Part shown: in pieces, positions 23,901 to 32,460 of the stretch | Position numbering within the stretch: the stretch's first letter is position 1 | Layout: the number at the start of each line of letters is the position of its first letter | DNA from: Panorpa germanica | Lineage: Eukaryota > Arthropoda > Insecta > Mecoptera > Panorpidae | DNA length: 64,000 nt | NCBI GenBank assembly: GCA_963678705.1 | Contig: OY783205.1 | Location: 2,604,001 to 2,668,000 of the forward strand | Reading direction: 5' to 3' | Translations under genes and position numbers: made by a program | The notes under the pieces: generated by a model | What the model was told of the DNA's origin: nothing | Databases searched by the model: none | What the model saw: the letters and a program-made list of their open reading frames with translations, nothing else

Positions 23901-25100
23901 TTGATGTGGATAATTGATGATAGTCAGGTGTCTGAAGAATTAAAAAATAAAGCTACAAAAATGTTAAAATGTATTGAAGAAGGAGGTGATGTTTGTAAAT
24001 TAAATAAAACTCTCTATGGTCTTAAACAAGCTGCTCGACAATGGAATGAAAAATTATCAAATAAGTTGGAAAATATTGGACTAAAGTCAACAAAAAAGGA
24101 GAGTTGTTTGTATTATGCAAAACGTGGTAAAGATATTTTATTATTTCTAGTTTATGTTGATGATTTCTTAATTGCATCATCAGATGTTGATTGGATTGAT
24201 GAAATTAAAATTAAACTACAAGAAGAATTTGAAATTAAGGATCTAGGTCTTGCAAAACAATGTTTGGGAATAGAAATTAATCAATCAGATCAATATATTT
24301 TTATTAATCAATCAAGATATATTATCAATTTACTTAAAAAATATGAAATGAATAATTGCAATCCAGTTAAAACGCCAGCAGAATTACAAAAGAAGAAAAT
24401 ATTTTATTCAACTGAAAAAGAAGAAATTAATAGTAAATTTTATAGAGAAGTTATTGGAGCACTAATGTATTTAGTGGTTGGAACTCGACCAGATATTGCA
24501 AATACTGTTTCAAGATTAGCTCAATTTGTAAACAAACCAAGTAAACAAGATTGGTTGGGAGTTAAGAGAATATTGAGATATTTAGCTGGTACAATAGAAT
24601 TAGGAATACTTTATACTAAAGAAACAAAATCTATGATTGGATACTGTGATGCTGATTGGGGAGGTTGTCTTGAAGATCGAAGATCATATTCTGGATATGT
24701 ATTTATGTTGGCAGGGGGTGCTGTGAGCTGGAAATCTCAAAAACAAAGAACTGTGGCACTTTCATCTACTGAATCAGAATATGTTAGTTTATCAGAAGCT
24801 GTAAAAGAAGCAATATATTTAAATTATTTATTGACTGAACTAGAGCAAGAAAAATTTTTGAAAATTAAAATATTAATTGACAATCGTGGAGCTGAACAAC
24901 TGGCAATGAACTCGATTTATCATGCACGTACAAAACATATAGATATTCGTCATTATTTTGTTCGTGATGTAGTTGATGAAGGAATTATTAAATTACGTCA
25001 TGTATCAACTAATGAAATGGTTGCGGATATTTTAACAAAAGCACTGCCAAGAGAGTTACATGAAAAATTCACTGAAGGATTGGGACTTCAAATTATTTAA
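20979..25100 (+). CDS. Copia gag-pol polyprotein, 1373 aa
   Basis: A single uninterrupted frame. Residues 1-200 are the UBN2-type gag. A zinc knuckle C-x2-C-x4-H-x4-C lies near 218-232 (CFKCGKQGHKSPEC). The aspartic protease DSG is at 285-287. The integrase has an HHCC-type zinc-binding region starting near His418 (WHCRMGH) and a catalytic triad D482, D545, E581 (D-x62-D-x35-E). The reverse transcriptase spans about 850-1110 with the YVDD box at 1059-1062. RNase H includes D1224/D1226 (YCDADWGG) and E1265 (SSTESEY). The polyprotein makes virus-like particles and reverse-transcribes its RNA for integration. Copia elements usually make gag in excess by splicing or processing; no frameshift separates gag from pol here. 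Codon use is AT-rich like the host. No lesion is visible, so the copy may be competent. Confidence 0.97.
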   Translation: MTTSVSATRFELLSKDNYEAWKIHVEALLIKNDLWEYVSGEKPIPVAAENNQEERNGWIKIDRKAKSEVILAISSTELQHVRGCNTSHEVWQKLASVYASKGPARKALLLKQLMLHKMSEGGDVRDHVNKFLDIVDRLGAMDIEVNKDLLSVMLLYSLPDSYEGFKCAMESRDELLEVEALKVKILEKSEIGSNSVVELAGNVRAENQPSYKNIFKGYCFKCGKQGHKSPECPTQLKPNFRRNRPDRQNRYTQENQCSQADDDTFAVFNVEFAGSVPSCRPWILDSGCTTHLCGDKQLFKSLNEEISGKINLANQANSEIKGKGTVNLSISNGKQLRSVDFSNTLFVPDLRSNLVSVAKITNKDHEILFKKDSAVIMDMTGNVKFVAERRGDLYYLQEGNEEACIGEDKANSELLMWHCRMGHLNAKDLFRVINQNTTSKVTSEQLKCLSRCEVCLRGKMTGLPFSGSERQSEELLEIVHTDIVGPFRTQSVNGAKYFITFIDDYSRWCEVYFLKQKSGALEAFKMYQNQAERMTGKKIKYLQSDNGKEYCNTEMDSFLRNQGIQRRLSVVRTPQQNGVAERLNRTLVEMGRCLLLQSNLSDMFWTDAVATACHLRNRCPSRSINGDTPYQRWFNRDKVHLNYLRAFGSTVYVLDKDPTKGKLSNRSMKGIFVGYPRESKGYRIWLPEKRKFIVARDVKFIEDNVTTVLKNQEIKQLIINDFENKDKPWIELITGFKNSNETETLDGIPEENLEDNEENENSSGIQSSIQETPRRNSREYTREERRGPGRPKLIKTGLKGRPRKLFSKVNNCEVKERIESDSNEDNNDNDNIFVGVAEVKLEDAINSQECAEWKRAIKSEVISLLKNDTWNIVKLPEGQSVVGSRMILTNKFGSDGLIEKRKARIVAKGYSQKYGIDYDQTFAPVARMEPMRLLIALSVELKLVIRQFDVVTAYLNGILEENVYMEIPDMLHEILMWIIDDSQVSEELKNKATKMLKCIEEGGDVCKLNKTLYGLKQAARQWNEKLSNKLENIGLKSTKKESCLYYAKRGKDILLFLVYVDDFLIASSDVDWIDEIKIKLQEEFEIKDLGLAKQCLGIEINQSDQYIFINQSRYIINLLKKYEMNNCNPVKTPAELQKKKIFYSTEKEEINSKFYREVIGALMYLVVGTRPDIANTVSRLAQFVNKPSKQDWLGVKRILRYLAGTIELGILYTKETKSMIGYCDADWGGCLEDRRSYSGYVFMLAGGAVSWKSQKQRTVALSSTESEYVSLSEAVKEAIYLNYLLTELEQEKFLKIKILIDNRGAEQLAMNSIYHARTKHIDIRHYFVRDVVDEGIIKLRHVSTNEMVADILTKALPRELHEKFTEGLGLQII

Positions 25101-25118
25101 ATTGTTGAAATGAATGTC

Positions 25119-25129
25119 TTGAGGGGGTG
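25119..25129 (+). other. Copia polypurine tract
   Basis: TTGAGGGGGTG lies directly before the 3' LTR and would prime plus-strand DNA synthesis. Confidence 0.8.
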
Positions 25130-25334
25130 TGTTGGAATTACAATACATTCATTCTTAAATTAAATTACTTAAACTTGTTTTGTTTTTGTTTATATAAAAA
25201 AAAAAATATATATTAAATTCAATTGTTTTATGTCTATAAGAAATATTGTATGAGGCTGTATAATTTAAGTCTGAGGACTTATTAATTAATAAAATATTTA
25301 ATATATAACTGTGCATATAATATCTGCTTCAATA
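25130..25334 (+). repeat. Copia 3' LTR, 205 bp
   Basis: Identical to the 5' LTR except for one extra A in the A run near 25196-25206. It is followed by the ATTAT target duplication at 25335-25339. Confidence 0.95.
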
Positions 25335-25646
25335 ATTATAATGAAACATATAGGTATTTAAAAAGTGTTTTTTATTTAACAAATTCAAACTCTAAGTTAC
25401 ACTTGTTTCTTGAACATTAATATTATTTGTTTTTTTTTTTTTTTTATTGATATTCATTTATTTCTTAATATTACAACTGAGGGCAATATATATTTCTCCA
25501 AAAATATTTTTTTCATGAAATTTAATATTTTGTTTTATTTGTTTACCTGTTTTTCTAATTGTTTTAATCTTTTAAAATCTAATTAATTTTTTAAATTCAT
25601 ATGTTATATTTGATGTGGTAAACATTTTATGTCTTTCTGACCTTAA

Positions 25647-26388
25647 TAGACCAGGGTAGAAGCCGTCAAAAATAATTAAAAACATAAAAAAATTAAAGTA
25701 GAATGAAACCTATTGGAAATGGAAGGGAATACTACTAAAATGAAAGGAAAAATAAATTACGGTCGATCTGAGGTTAGGAAGGGGTAGGGGGTGAGGTTTT
25801 AAGGGTAAAAATCGGTAAATCTCGATTTCCGGCAAAACTACAAGTCCTATCGAAAAAAGTTAAATGGCAAAGTTGTAGATAATAAAAAGATCTACAACTT
25901 TTGTATCTACACTTTTACTCCATAACCTCAAAATTCATGTAAAAAATCCAAAAAACCACATTTTTGATTTTTTATTTATATCTTTTACAAAAAAAATTTT
26001 TTTTTCATGATATTTGGTGAAAACTTACCTCTTTATGTCCCAAACACACTGGAATTTTGAAGATTTAAAATATTAATTTTTTCACCCTATTTTGACTCGA
26101 AATCGAAAAAAAAACCCTAATTTTCAATCGAAAATTCTCACGTCAAAATATCTGATTTTTCAAAAAAGTCGGTGGGCTTTTTGTTCGTTGAAATCTCTAT
26201 TTTCTGATGGTGTAAAAAAATATATACATTACTATGGAAAATTTTTTCAGAAAATGCAAAAAAACGAAAAATACTAAAATTCGAAATTTTTTTTTTTAAT
26301 CTTTATGTACAATTTTGAGGTATTCATTAAAATTTTTACTTTAATTACTCGAAAAACGTTAGGTTCCATGTTAGATTAATAAACAAAA
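25647..26388 (+). repeat. Left terminal inverted repeat
   Basis: Pairs with 28479-29209. It ends inward at AATAAACAAAA. It contains a perfect 12-bp stem AAAGTTGTAGAT/ATCTACAACTTT with a 9-nt loop (25869-25901) and a G-rich block near 25780-25800. A 61-codon frame at 26092-26277 occurs in both arms with one amino-acid change only because the arms are duplicates. Confidence 0.9.
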
Positions 26389-26685
26389 AAATTACAAACC
26401 AATTAAACATAAATATCGCAAAAAACATAGTTGTTGTAAATATTAAAAATACGATTTAAAAGGGGATTTTATTAAAAAAATGTGACTACTGCTATTTTTT
26501 TCAGTAATAAAAGTTGATTTATTAAATTTTCATTACATTTATGTATTAGAAAATCTCATTAGATAGAAATATACACGTAAATCGTACTATTGAGTAGAGA
26601 TTTTTTTTAATGATTACACTATACATTCTATTATTTCTAAAAGCATTAATCTTTGTATTTATCAAAACATAGTATTCAATTCGAA

Positions 26686-28356
26686 TCACTTATTCATCAG
26701 TTTCTGTCTTTTTGATGGTATTTCTTGATCGTTAGATTCGACAGGCCTTTCTGATTCTAGTAGATCTTCGACATCTTCAAGACCATCACCGTCTTCGTCT
26801 CTAACATTATTTTCGGTCTGCATTGGTTCTTCATCCGCAATTTCATCTGAATCATTAACTTTCTCGTAGATTTTTTTCTCCACATTGGCGCATTGTTCAG
26901 AACCATCACAATTTGAGCATAAATTTGTGCATTTTAAACCATGTTTTCGGCAGCCACATTTTAAACTATTATATCCAGTTTCACAGCTGCAGCAAATAGT
27001 TTTCAGCAATTTTTCCGGAATTAATTCCATTTCTGTAAATTTGGGCATAATTCCATGTTGATGTTGCTTCCAGCCCCAATCTGTTGCTGTCAATTCATTA
27101 CCCAGCCACGTTTGAAGCTGATAATATGCCCTGTAACAATGTTGTTCTGCTGCACCTTCTGTGGGTGGGAGATTTGCCAATATGAAAGATGATTTAATTT
27201 TTGCCAATTGAAATTTTTGAAATCTTAATTGATTCAGTGATATATTATCCTTTTTACATTTATAAATAGATTTAATTAATTTCAATCCATTTTTTTTTAT
27301 ATCTTCTTTGTTTACATCTTTTTTAAAAAAAATATTAGCCAAATTTGACAAATTTTGATTGTCTAATAATGAATTTACGATAGTTTTCTTTCCTTTTCCG
27401 GCAAATCCAGATGTTGTGTCGCAACCAGAAAAACAATGCAGAAATGCAACGATGTTTTTGACGGATTCACATTTGAAACTATTAGACGTGAAAAAAAGAT
27501 CTTTTATATTTCCAGAACCGGGCTTGAGAAAATAAATTTTATGATTATTAGAATTTAATTGATTCAAAAGGACTAAAAGATCAATATCTTGTCCTACAAC
27601 AATGACAGTTTTATTAGTATCTTTGGCAATTTCTATCGAGGTCTTAATAATGTCAGCATCAGCATCTTCTTTAGCTTGTTTACAGGAAAATCCTTTAGAC
27701 TGTAATACTTGCATTAACGATTTTATTATTTTGTCTTTGTTTTTCTCATTAGATAAAAACTTTTCTTGCAAAAATGATATTTTTGTATGGTTTTGATAAT
27801 TCAACTCTGGAATATTGTCTGACGTCTTTCTACGACTACGTTCTCCTTTTTTAGTTGAATGAACTGCTGGTACTGTTGACACAGTAATTGATTTTTCAAT
27901 TTCAGGGTACCCATCAAAAACTATACAGCTGTCTGCTGCGTAATGTTTTTCTATATAGCGTAAATATATATTCATGATCTCTTCCACCGTTTCATTTTTC
28001 TGCCAAATTACTTTGTGTAGTAAAAATCCACCGTCGACGACATGCACAATGCCGTCAAAATGCGTTGGTCTATTCGTACTCACAAATAATTCGTAGAGCT
28101 GAGATTTAACGTTTTTTCTGAGGCCATTTTCGGTAAAAAGAGATAATGGAAAAGGTGCAAGCTCGTATTGTAAATAAGTTTCCATATCTTTTTTACTGTC
28201 GATCGTTAGAGATATTCTTTGAAATAGCAATAACGGATCAATTGCTATAATATCTCCGTTTACTTTAACAGAAGATTGGACCGTTTTTAGAGACAAGACT
28301 TCACTCAGGTCACTCAGGTATATAGGTATAATTTTAAAATAGCAATAAATAGACAT
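26686..28356 (-). CDS. FEN1/XPG-like nuclease with Cys-rich C-terminus, 556 aa
   Basis: The order of acidic motifs matches structure-specific 5' nucleases of the FEN1/XPG family: D108 (VVDGG), D148 (VFDGY), E230-D231-D233-D235 (EDADAD), D257/D259 (VVGQDIDLLVLL) and D313 in GCDTTSGFAGKGK, which corresponds to the GCD and helix-turn-helix of FEN1. So the metal-binding set looks complete. Residues 390-430 (LPPTEGAA...YYQLQTWLG...DWGWK) are a conserved block in a family of repeat-borne uncharacterised animal proteins, as I recall them. A nine-Cys region follows at 455-489, then an acidic tail and a basic end (PSKRQK) that could be a nuclear signal. The likely role is DNA cutting or end processing during transposition. 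The N-terminus may be incomplete: related proteins seem longer, and the first ATG could follow a missed splice acceptor. Confidence 0.8.
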   Translation of the reverse strand: MSIYCYFKIIPIYLSDLSEVLSLKTVQSSVKVNGDIIAIDPLLLFQRISLTIDSKKDMETYLQYELAPFPLSLFTENGLRKNVKSQLYELFVSTNRPTHFDGIVHVVDGGFLLHKVIWQKNETVEEIMNIYLRYIEKHYAADSCIVFDGYPEIEKSITVSTVPAVHSTKKGERSRRKTSDNIPELNYQNHTKISFLQEKFLSNEKNKDKIIKSLMQVLQSKGFSCKQAKEDADADIIKTSIEIAKDTNKTVIVVGQDIDLLVLLNQLNSNNHKIYFLKPGSGNIKDLFFTSNSFKCESVKNIVAFLHCFSGCDTTSGFAGKGKKTIVNSLLDNQNLSNLANIFFKKDVNKEDIKKNGLKLIKSIYKCKKDNISLNQLRFQKFQLAKIKSSFILANLPPTEGAAEQHCYRAYYQLQTWLGNELTATDWGWKQHQHGIMPKFTEMELIPEKLLKTICCSCETGYNSLKCGCRKHGLKCTNLCSNCDGSEQCANVEKKIYEKVNDSDEIADEEPMQTENNVRDEDGDGLEDVEDLLESERPVESNDQEIPSKRQKLMNK

Positions 28357-28478
28357 CCACGCATATAATTTAAAGAAAATTCGACAATTTTCTCAAAATT
28401 TTGTAGATGTCATATTAAATATTAACTTTATTAACTTATTTAGTTGTTAATTATAGTAGTACATTTCGACTTGCAATC

Positions 28479-29209
28479 TTTTGTTTATTAATCTAACATG
28501 GAACCTAACGTTTTTCGAGTAATTAAAGTAAAAATTTTAATGAATACCTCAAAATTGTACATAAAGATAAAAAAAAAAAATTCGAATTTTAGTATTTTTC
28601 GTTTTTTTGCATTTTCTGAAAAATTTTTCCATAGTAATGTATATATTTTTTTACACCATCAGAAAATAGAGATTTCAACGAACAAAAAGCCCACCGACTT
28701 TTTTGAAAAATCAGATATTTTGACGTGAGAATTTTCGATTGAAAATTAGGGTTTTTTTTTCGATTTCGAGTCAAAATAGGGTGAAAAAATTAATATTTTA
28801 AATCTTCAAAATTCCAGTGTGTTTGGGACATAAAGAGGTAAGTTTTCACCAAATATCATGAAAAAAAAATTTTTTTTGTAAAAGATATAAATAAAAAATC
28901 AAAAATGTGGTTTTTTGGATTTTTTACATGAATTTTGAGGTTATGGAGTAAAAGTGTAGATACAAAAGTTGTAGATCTTTTTATTATCTACAACTTTGCC
29001 ATTTAACTTTTTTCGATAGGACTTGTAGTTTTGCCGGAAATCGAGATTTACCGACTTTTACCCTTAAAACCTCACCCCCTACCCCTTCCCAACCTCAGAT
29101 CGACCGTAATTTATTTTTCCTTTCATTTTAGTAGTATTCCCTTCCATTTCCAATAGGTTTCATTCTACTTTAATTTTTTTATGTTTCTAAAATTATCTAC
29201 CCTGGTCTA
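28479..29209 (-). repeat. Right terminal inverted repeat
   Basis: Inverted copy of 25647-26388, shorter by 11 bp, mainly through a difference next to the outer 14 bp. It keeps the same internal hairpin near 28966-29000. Confidence 0.9.
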
Positions 29210-29803
29210 TAAACAAGATTCAAATGTTAGTTATTATTTAATACACTAATTATTTTAATACACTAATTTCTAAATATTTTGTTAATCTTTATTTTGTTGG
29301 TTTCGTTTGTTGTATTTGATTCGTTTTTGAATCTCTTTTGGTTTTGTGAATATACACTTTTGTTTGTTTCTTTTGTATTTTGTGCTTTTGTGTCTTAAAT
29401 CTAATTTGTGGCAATGCCAAAAATATCCAATAGAAATTGTCTATTACTGAATCCAAATAACAGGTACTGGAATGGTCTTTAATAATTGTACACACCATAT
29501 ACTGGTTTTTTTGTTTAGGTAATCATTTTTGAAATAGGTCGCAATGGTCCCGAAGGAATGTATATTTCTGATAAGCACTTAAGGTTTTAATTGCATTGCT
29601 ATTTTAGTGGTCCTACTTAGTTTATGTTGAAATGTGTTGGAAGTTATTCATTATTTGAGTCAACATAATATTAGAGTTATTTGATATTTCAATTCATTAT
29701 TTATAATAGATATTAATAATGAGTTTATTAGGGTATAATAGTGCCTTTATTTTAGGTAAATATAACAAAAATATAGGTATTACGTAATCGTATGTTAACT
29801 GGC

Positions 29804-30559
29804 GCACCTTTATATAAATCAATTTGAAGGCAATATGTTAAAATTAAAGTTCCCAAACTTTGAGAACCTTTAAATAGAGTACAAGGTGAAGTAGGCAACA
29901 AGAATGTGCGGTTTATAAATAACAAAAGGACCAACAAAGGATCGGAAATGTTATTCAAAAAGGTTGAATCATAAATTCTCTATGATACTCTAAAACGTAT
30001 GAAATATAAACTTATAATATAAATACGACGTTTTCCTTTGATAGTCCCCTAACGTTTCCCTCCTCACCATCACCCCTTGTTTTTCAACGTATACGAAGTA
30101 GATAATTCGTCCCCATGTTGTGTACAATACTCTTATTAAAGATTTTAATTAGGTAATTAGACCGTAAGAATAATATGCTAACGACGACTATTAAATGACC
30201 CAGTACCGCACATGCGTTCTCTTCAAACTTGTATTATTATCACCAAAATGAAGTACAGGAATGAAATGTTTGCGAGAAGTAGAAAATTCAATTCATTGAA
30301 AATTACAATATGAGGAATGGGAAGTAAAGGCATGCACGAAGTAATGCACCTACACTAATGAACATACAAAAACCAATGACACCATTTTATTTTGTTTTTT
30401 TTATTTTTTAACTATTACAATCTAGTCTATTAGACTAATAAGCAATTTAACGTTAACATAACATAATATGAACATTAAAGCTTTTGCTCTTCAGCATACC
30501 TTATTGTATGATATGCAATATTTGACATAAATATGTATTTCCTTTTGCGCGATTACGTT
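29804..30559. other. Intergenic stretch, nothing recognised
   Basis: No supported feature. TTCCCAAACTTTGAGAACC near 29850 resembles the ends of some hAT elements, but no partner was found. Confidence 0.35.
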
Positions 30560-30990
30560 TTATTAAATTAAACTAAGTCAAAAGGTTTAACCCTTTTCAG
30601 TCTTCTCTTTGTTTCTCCATCGTTGTCCAGTAGGTGTGTTACCTCGTCATTAACATGTTGTTGGAGTCTTTCCTGGTGACTCTTGGCAAATTTCCTTATT
30701 ACAGTGTCCACAGTTTCCATTTTTAAGTCCCGGAGAAGATCACTGTTTCTAATAAACCAGGGTGCTTTCACGATGTTTCTTAGCACTTTGTTCTGGAAGC
30801 TTTGAATTAAATCCTAGTTACTCTGACTGGTACAGCCTTATAGCTGGATACCATAAGTCCACACTGGTCTTAGGATCTGTTTGTATATTAGTAAATTATT
30901 TTGTACTGGCAGAGTGGAATCCTTTCCAATCATCAAGTACAATTCCCTGTATTTTATATACTCTGGTTTCCCTTCAGAGCGAATAAATCT
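30560..30990 (-). pseudogene. Jockey-like LINE reverse transcriptase C-terminus, decayed
   Basis: The minus strand reads IYKQILRPVWTYGIQL, a stop, GCTSQSN, a stop, then FQNKVLRNIVKAPWFIRNSD, ending LKRVKPFDLV. This is the same C-terminal segment as at 14.9 kb, from the same family, with at least two in-frame stops. It is truncated upstream. Confidence 0.8.
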
Positions 30991-31020
30991 TTCGCCTTTT
31001 ACTAAATGACACCATGATGT

Positions 31021-31200
31021 TTGAACTTTAACTTAGATGTAACAAATGGTGATGTAAATATAATAGTTTATATATAGTAGTTATATATGAATAGTTTTAA
31101 GTAATTTTTATATATCATAGAATGTAATATTTATTTGTATTTTAGAATGGCAAGAAGACTGAATAAGCCCAATAAATAAAATAAAAAAAAAAATAAAAGG
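31021..31200 (+). mobile_element. Short 5'-truncated LINE copy (3' UTR only)
   Basis: The 180 bp nearly match the 3' end of the LINE at 32461-33772 (from GAACTTTAACTTAGATGTAA through GAATGGCAAGAAG to the A-rich tail). They are flanked by an 11-bp target duplication CACCATGATGT at 31010-31020 and 31201-31211. Retrotransposition with severe 5' truncation explains this. Confidence 0.88.
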
Positions 31201-31211
31201 CACCATGATGT

Positions 31212-31640
31212 CAATATTTGCATGTGGCACGGACATAACGACAATAACGAAATGGAGAAAGCAACGAATAAAGCATAAGAAGCCCAATTAAATACGAGGT
31301 AATCGGTACATATTAATTCACTTGCTCCATAGAAGAAGGAAAGAGATCCCATAAAATTGTAAATATTGTAAACTTGTCAGAGCAGAAGTCAACAAGGAGA
31401 AGATACAACCAGTAGAGAGGAAAAAAGATGTGGAAAGAAGAAGGAAAGAGAAGGAACGGAAAAAGTAAAAGAGAAGGACATAGGAATTCAATGTTAGAAC
31501 TGTAGAAAGGGAACATGGAAGTAGAAAGTAGAAGAAAGAAGAAAAAGAAGGGCAAAGGAAAGTAGAATTATAAAGCAGAGGAGAAATTGGTAATGTGAAA
31601 ATGTATTAGAATGTGAGAAGAAGTTTTAGTTTAAGCGGAA
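31212..31640 (+). pseudogene. Purine-rich block, possible LINE relic
   Basis: A plus strand very rich in A and G, like the recognised copies of the purine-rich LINE family, but no diagnostic motif could be read. The Phe/Leu-rich minus frames here are by-products of the composition. Confidence 0.3.
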
Positions 31641-32094
31641 AATGCATCTAAATATGGATTAAAATACATTTACAAATACGGTAACATGATTATACATGAA
31701 TAGATTCATGTTGAATTTAATTGGACACGATGAAATTTGCACTCATCTTAACAAATGTAATTATTACAAGTAATCTAAGAAGAATGCATTGCTTAGCGGC
31801 ATATACATTGATAATAACTTTTCGAACAAATGCATTGCACTGGAAACAAATGAAGTTTCGGAAAATCTGTATATGTTGTATTTACATGCAACGGTACTGT
31901 TGCATTTTCTTTTGAGTAACCTTTTATTTTTTTTACGTAAAAGTCCGATAAAAATGTTATTTGCATCCTCCCTACAGCTACATAAAGTAGGTGCAGTTGC
32001 TTAAATGTTCTTAAATCCCCGCTAGTGGTTGAGAAGCACTGGTATAATTTGATAAATCAAATCTATATTTATTATTATATTTATTTGGCTTATT
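31641..32094. other. Intergenic stretch, nothing recognised
   Basis: Two short overlapping plus frames (64 and 71 codons) resemble nothing known to me. No other feature. Confidence 0.35.
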
Positions 32095-32460
32095 CAATTG
32101 ACATATTTGTTCATATAGCCGTACACATTTTTTAATTATTTTATCTTACATTTTGTTAATCTTATTTACCTATATATGATAAGTGAATATCAATTGACAT
32201 ATTTGTTCATATAGCCGTACACATTTTTTAATTATTTTATCTTACATTTTGTTAATCTTATTTACCTAATCAATTGACATATTTGTTCATATAGCCGTAC
32301 ACATTTTTTAATTATTTTATCTTACATTTTGTTAATCTTATTTACCTATATATGATAAGTGAATATCAATTGACATATTTGTTCATATAGCCGTACACAT
32401 TTTTTAATTATTTTATCTTACATTTTGTTAATCTTATTTACCTATATATGATAAGTGAAT
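32095..32460. repeat. 96-bp tandem repeat, four copies
   Basis: Units start CAATTGACATATTTGTTC at 32095, 32191, 32271 and 32367. Lengths are 96, 80, 96 and 94 bp; the second lacks the 16-bp TATATATGATAAGTGA part. Units are otherwise almost identical. The last unit is interrupted at its end by a LINE insertion. Confidence 0.95.

Larger units (their letters stand above)
20740..25334 (+). mobile_element. Copia-type LTR retrotransposon, structurally intact
   Basis: A complete element of 4595 bp with 204-bp and 205-bp LTRs, a PBS, one long gag-pol frame, a polypurine tract and a 5-bp target duplication ATTAT (20735-20739 and 25335-25339). The LTRs differ only in the length of one A run (10 versus 11), so insertion was recent. 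The inverted repeat copy at 38.8 kb shows the uninterrupted target as ATTAG followed by AATGAAA. Internal gene order is gag, protease, integrase, reverse transcriptase, RNase H, which defines Ty1/copia. Confidence 0.97.
25647..29209 (-). mobile_element. Long-TIR DNA transposon encoding a FEN1/XPG-like nuclease
   Basis: A 3563-bp element with terminal inverted repeats of 742 bp (left) and 731 bp (right). Both outer ends read TAGACCAGGGTAGA going inward. Both flanks carry TAA (25644-25646 and 29210-29212), a perfect 3-bp target duplication. The left flank also reads TTAA against TAAA on the right, so a 4-bp TTAA site with one mutation is possible. The only sizeable gene is on the minus strand between the arms. 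No DDE transposase is visible. XPG nuclease and Cys-rich modules are known from Academ-type DNA transposons, which make 3-4-bp duplications, so an Academ-related element is the leading guess. The arms are nearly identical apart from an ~11-bp difference close to the outer end, implying a fairly young insertion. Confidence 0.85.
20570..29803 (-). repeat. ~740-bp repeat copy split by two transposon insertions
   Basis: Three blocks (20570-20739, about 25335-25430, and about 29215-29803) line up in order with the reverse complement of 38226-38965. The match runs through the TTGTTAGTATTTGTTGACAT phrase on one side and ATTACGTAATCGTATGTTAA on the other. The 38-kb copy is continuous, so it serves as the empty site: the Copia element sits between ATTAT copies and the nuclease transposon sits further right. 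About 200 bp at 25430-25640 has no counterpart and may be a third insertion. The nature of the repeat itself is unknown. Confidence 0.78.

Noticed and set aside
26092-28774. Two nearly identical 61-codon frames in the two TIR arms, suggesting a conserved small protein
   Set aside because: Identity is explained by the duplicated arms; the composition is Lys/Phe-rich and no start context or family supports it.
25643-29213. TTAA target duplication for the nuclease transposon, suggesting piggyBac
   Set aside because: The right flank reads TAAA, while TAA is perfect on both sides; the encoded protein is not piggyBac-like. A mutated TTAA cannot be fully excluded.
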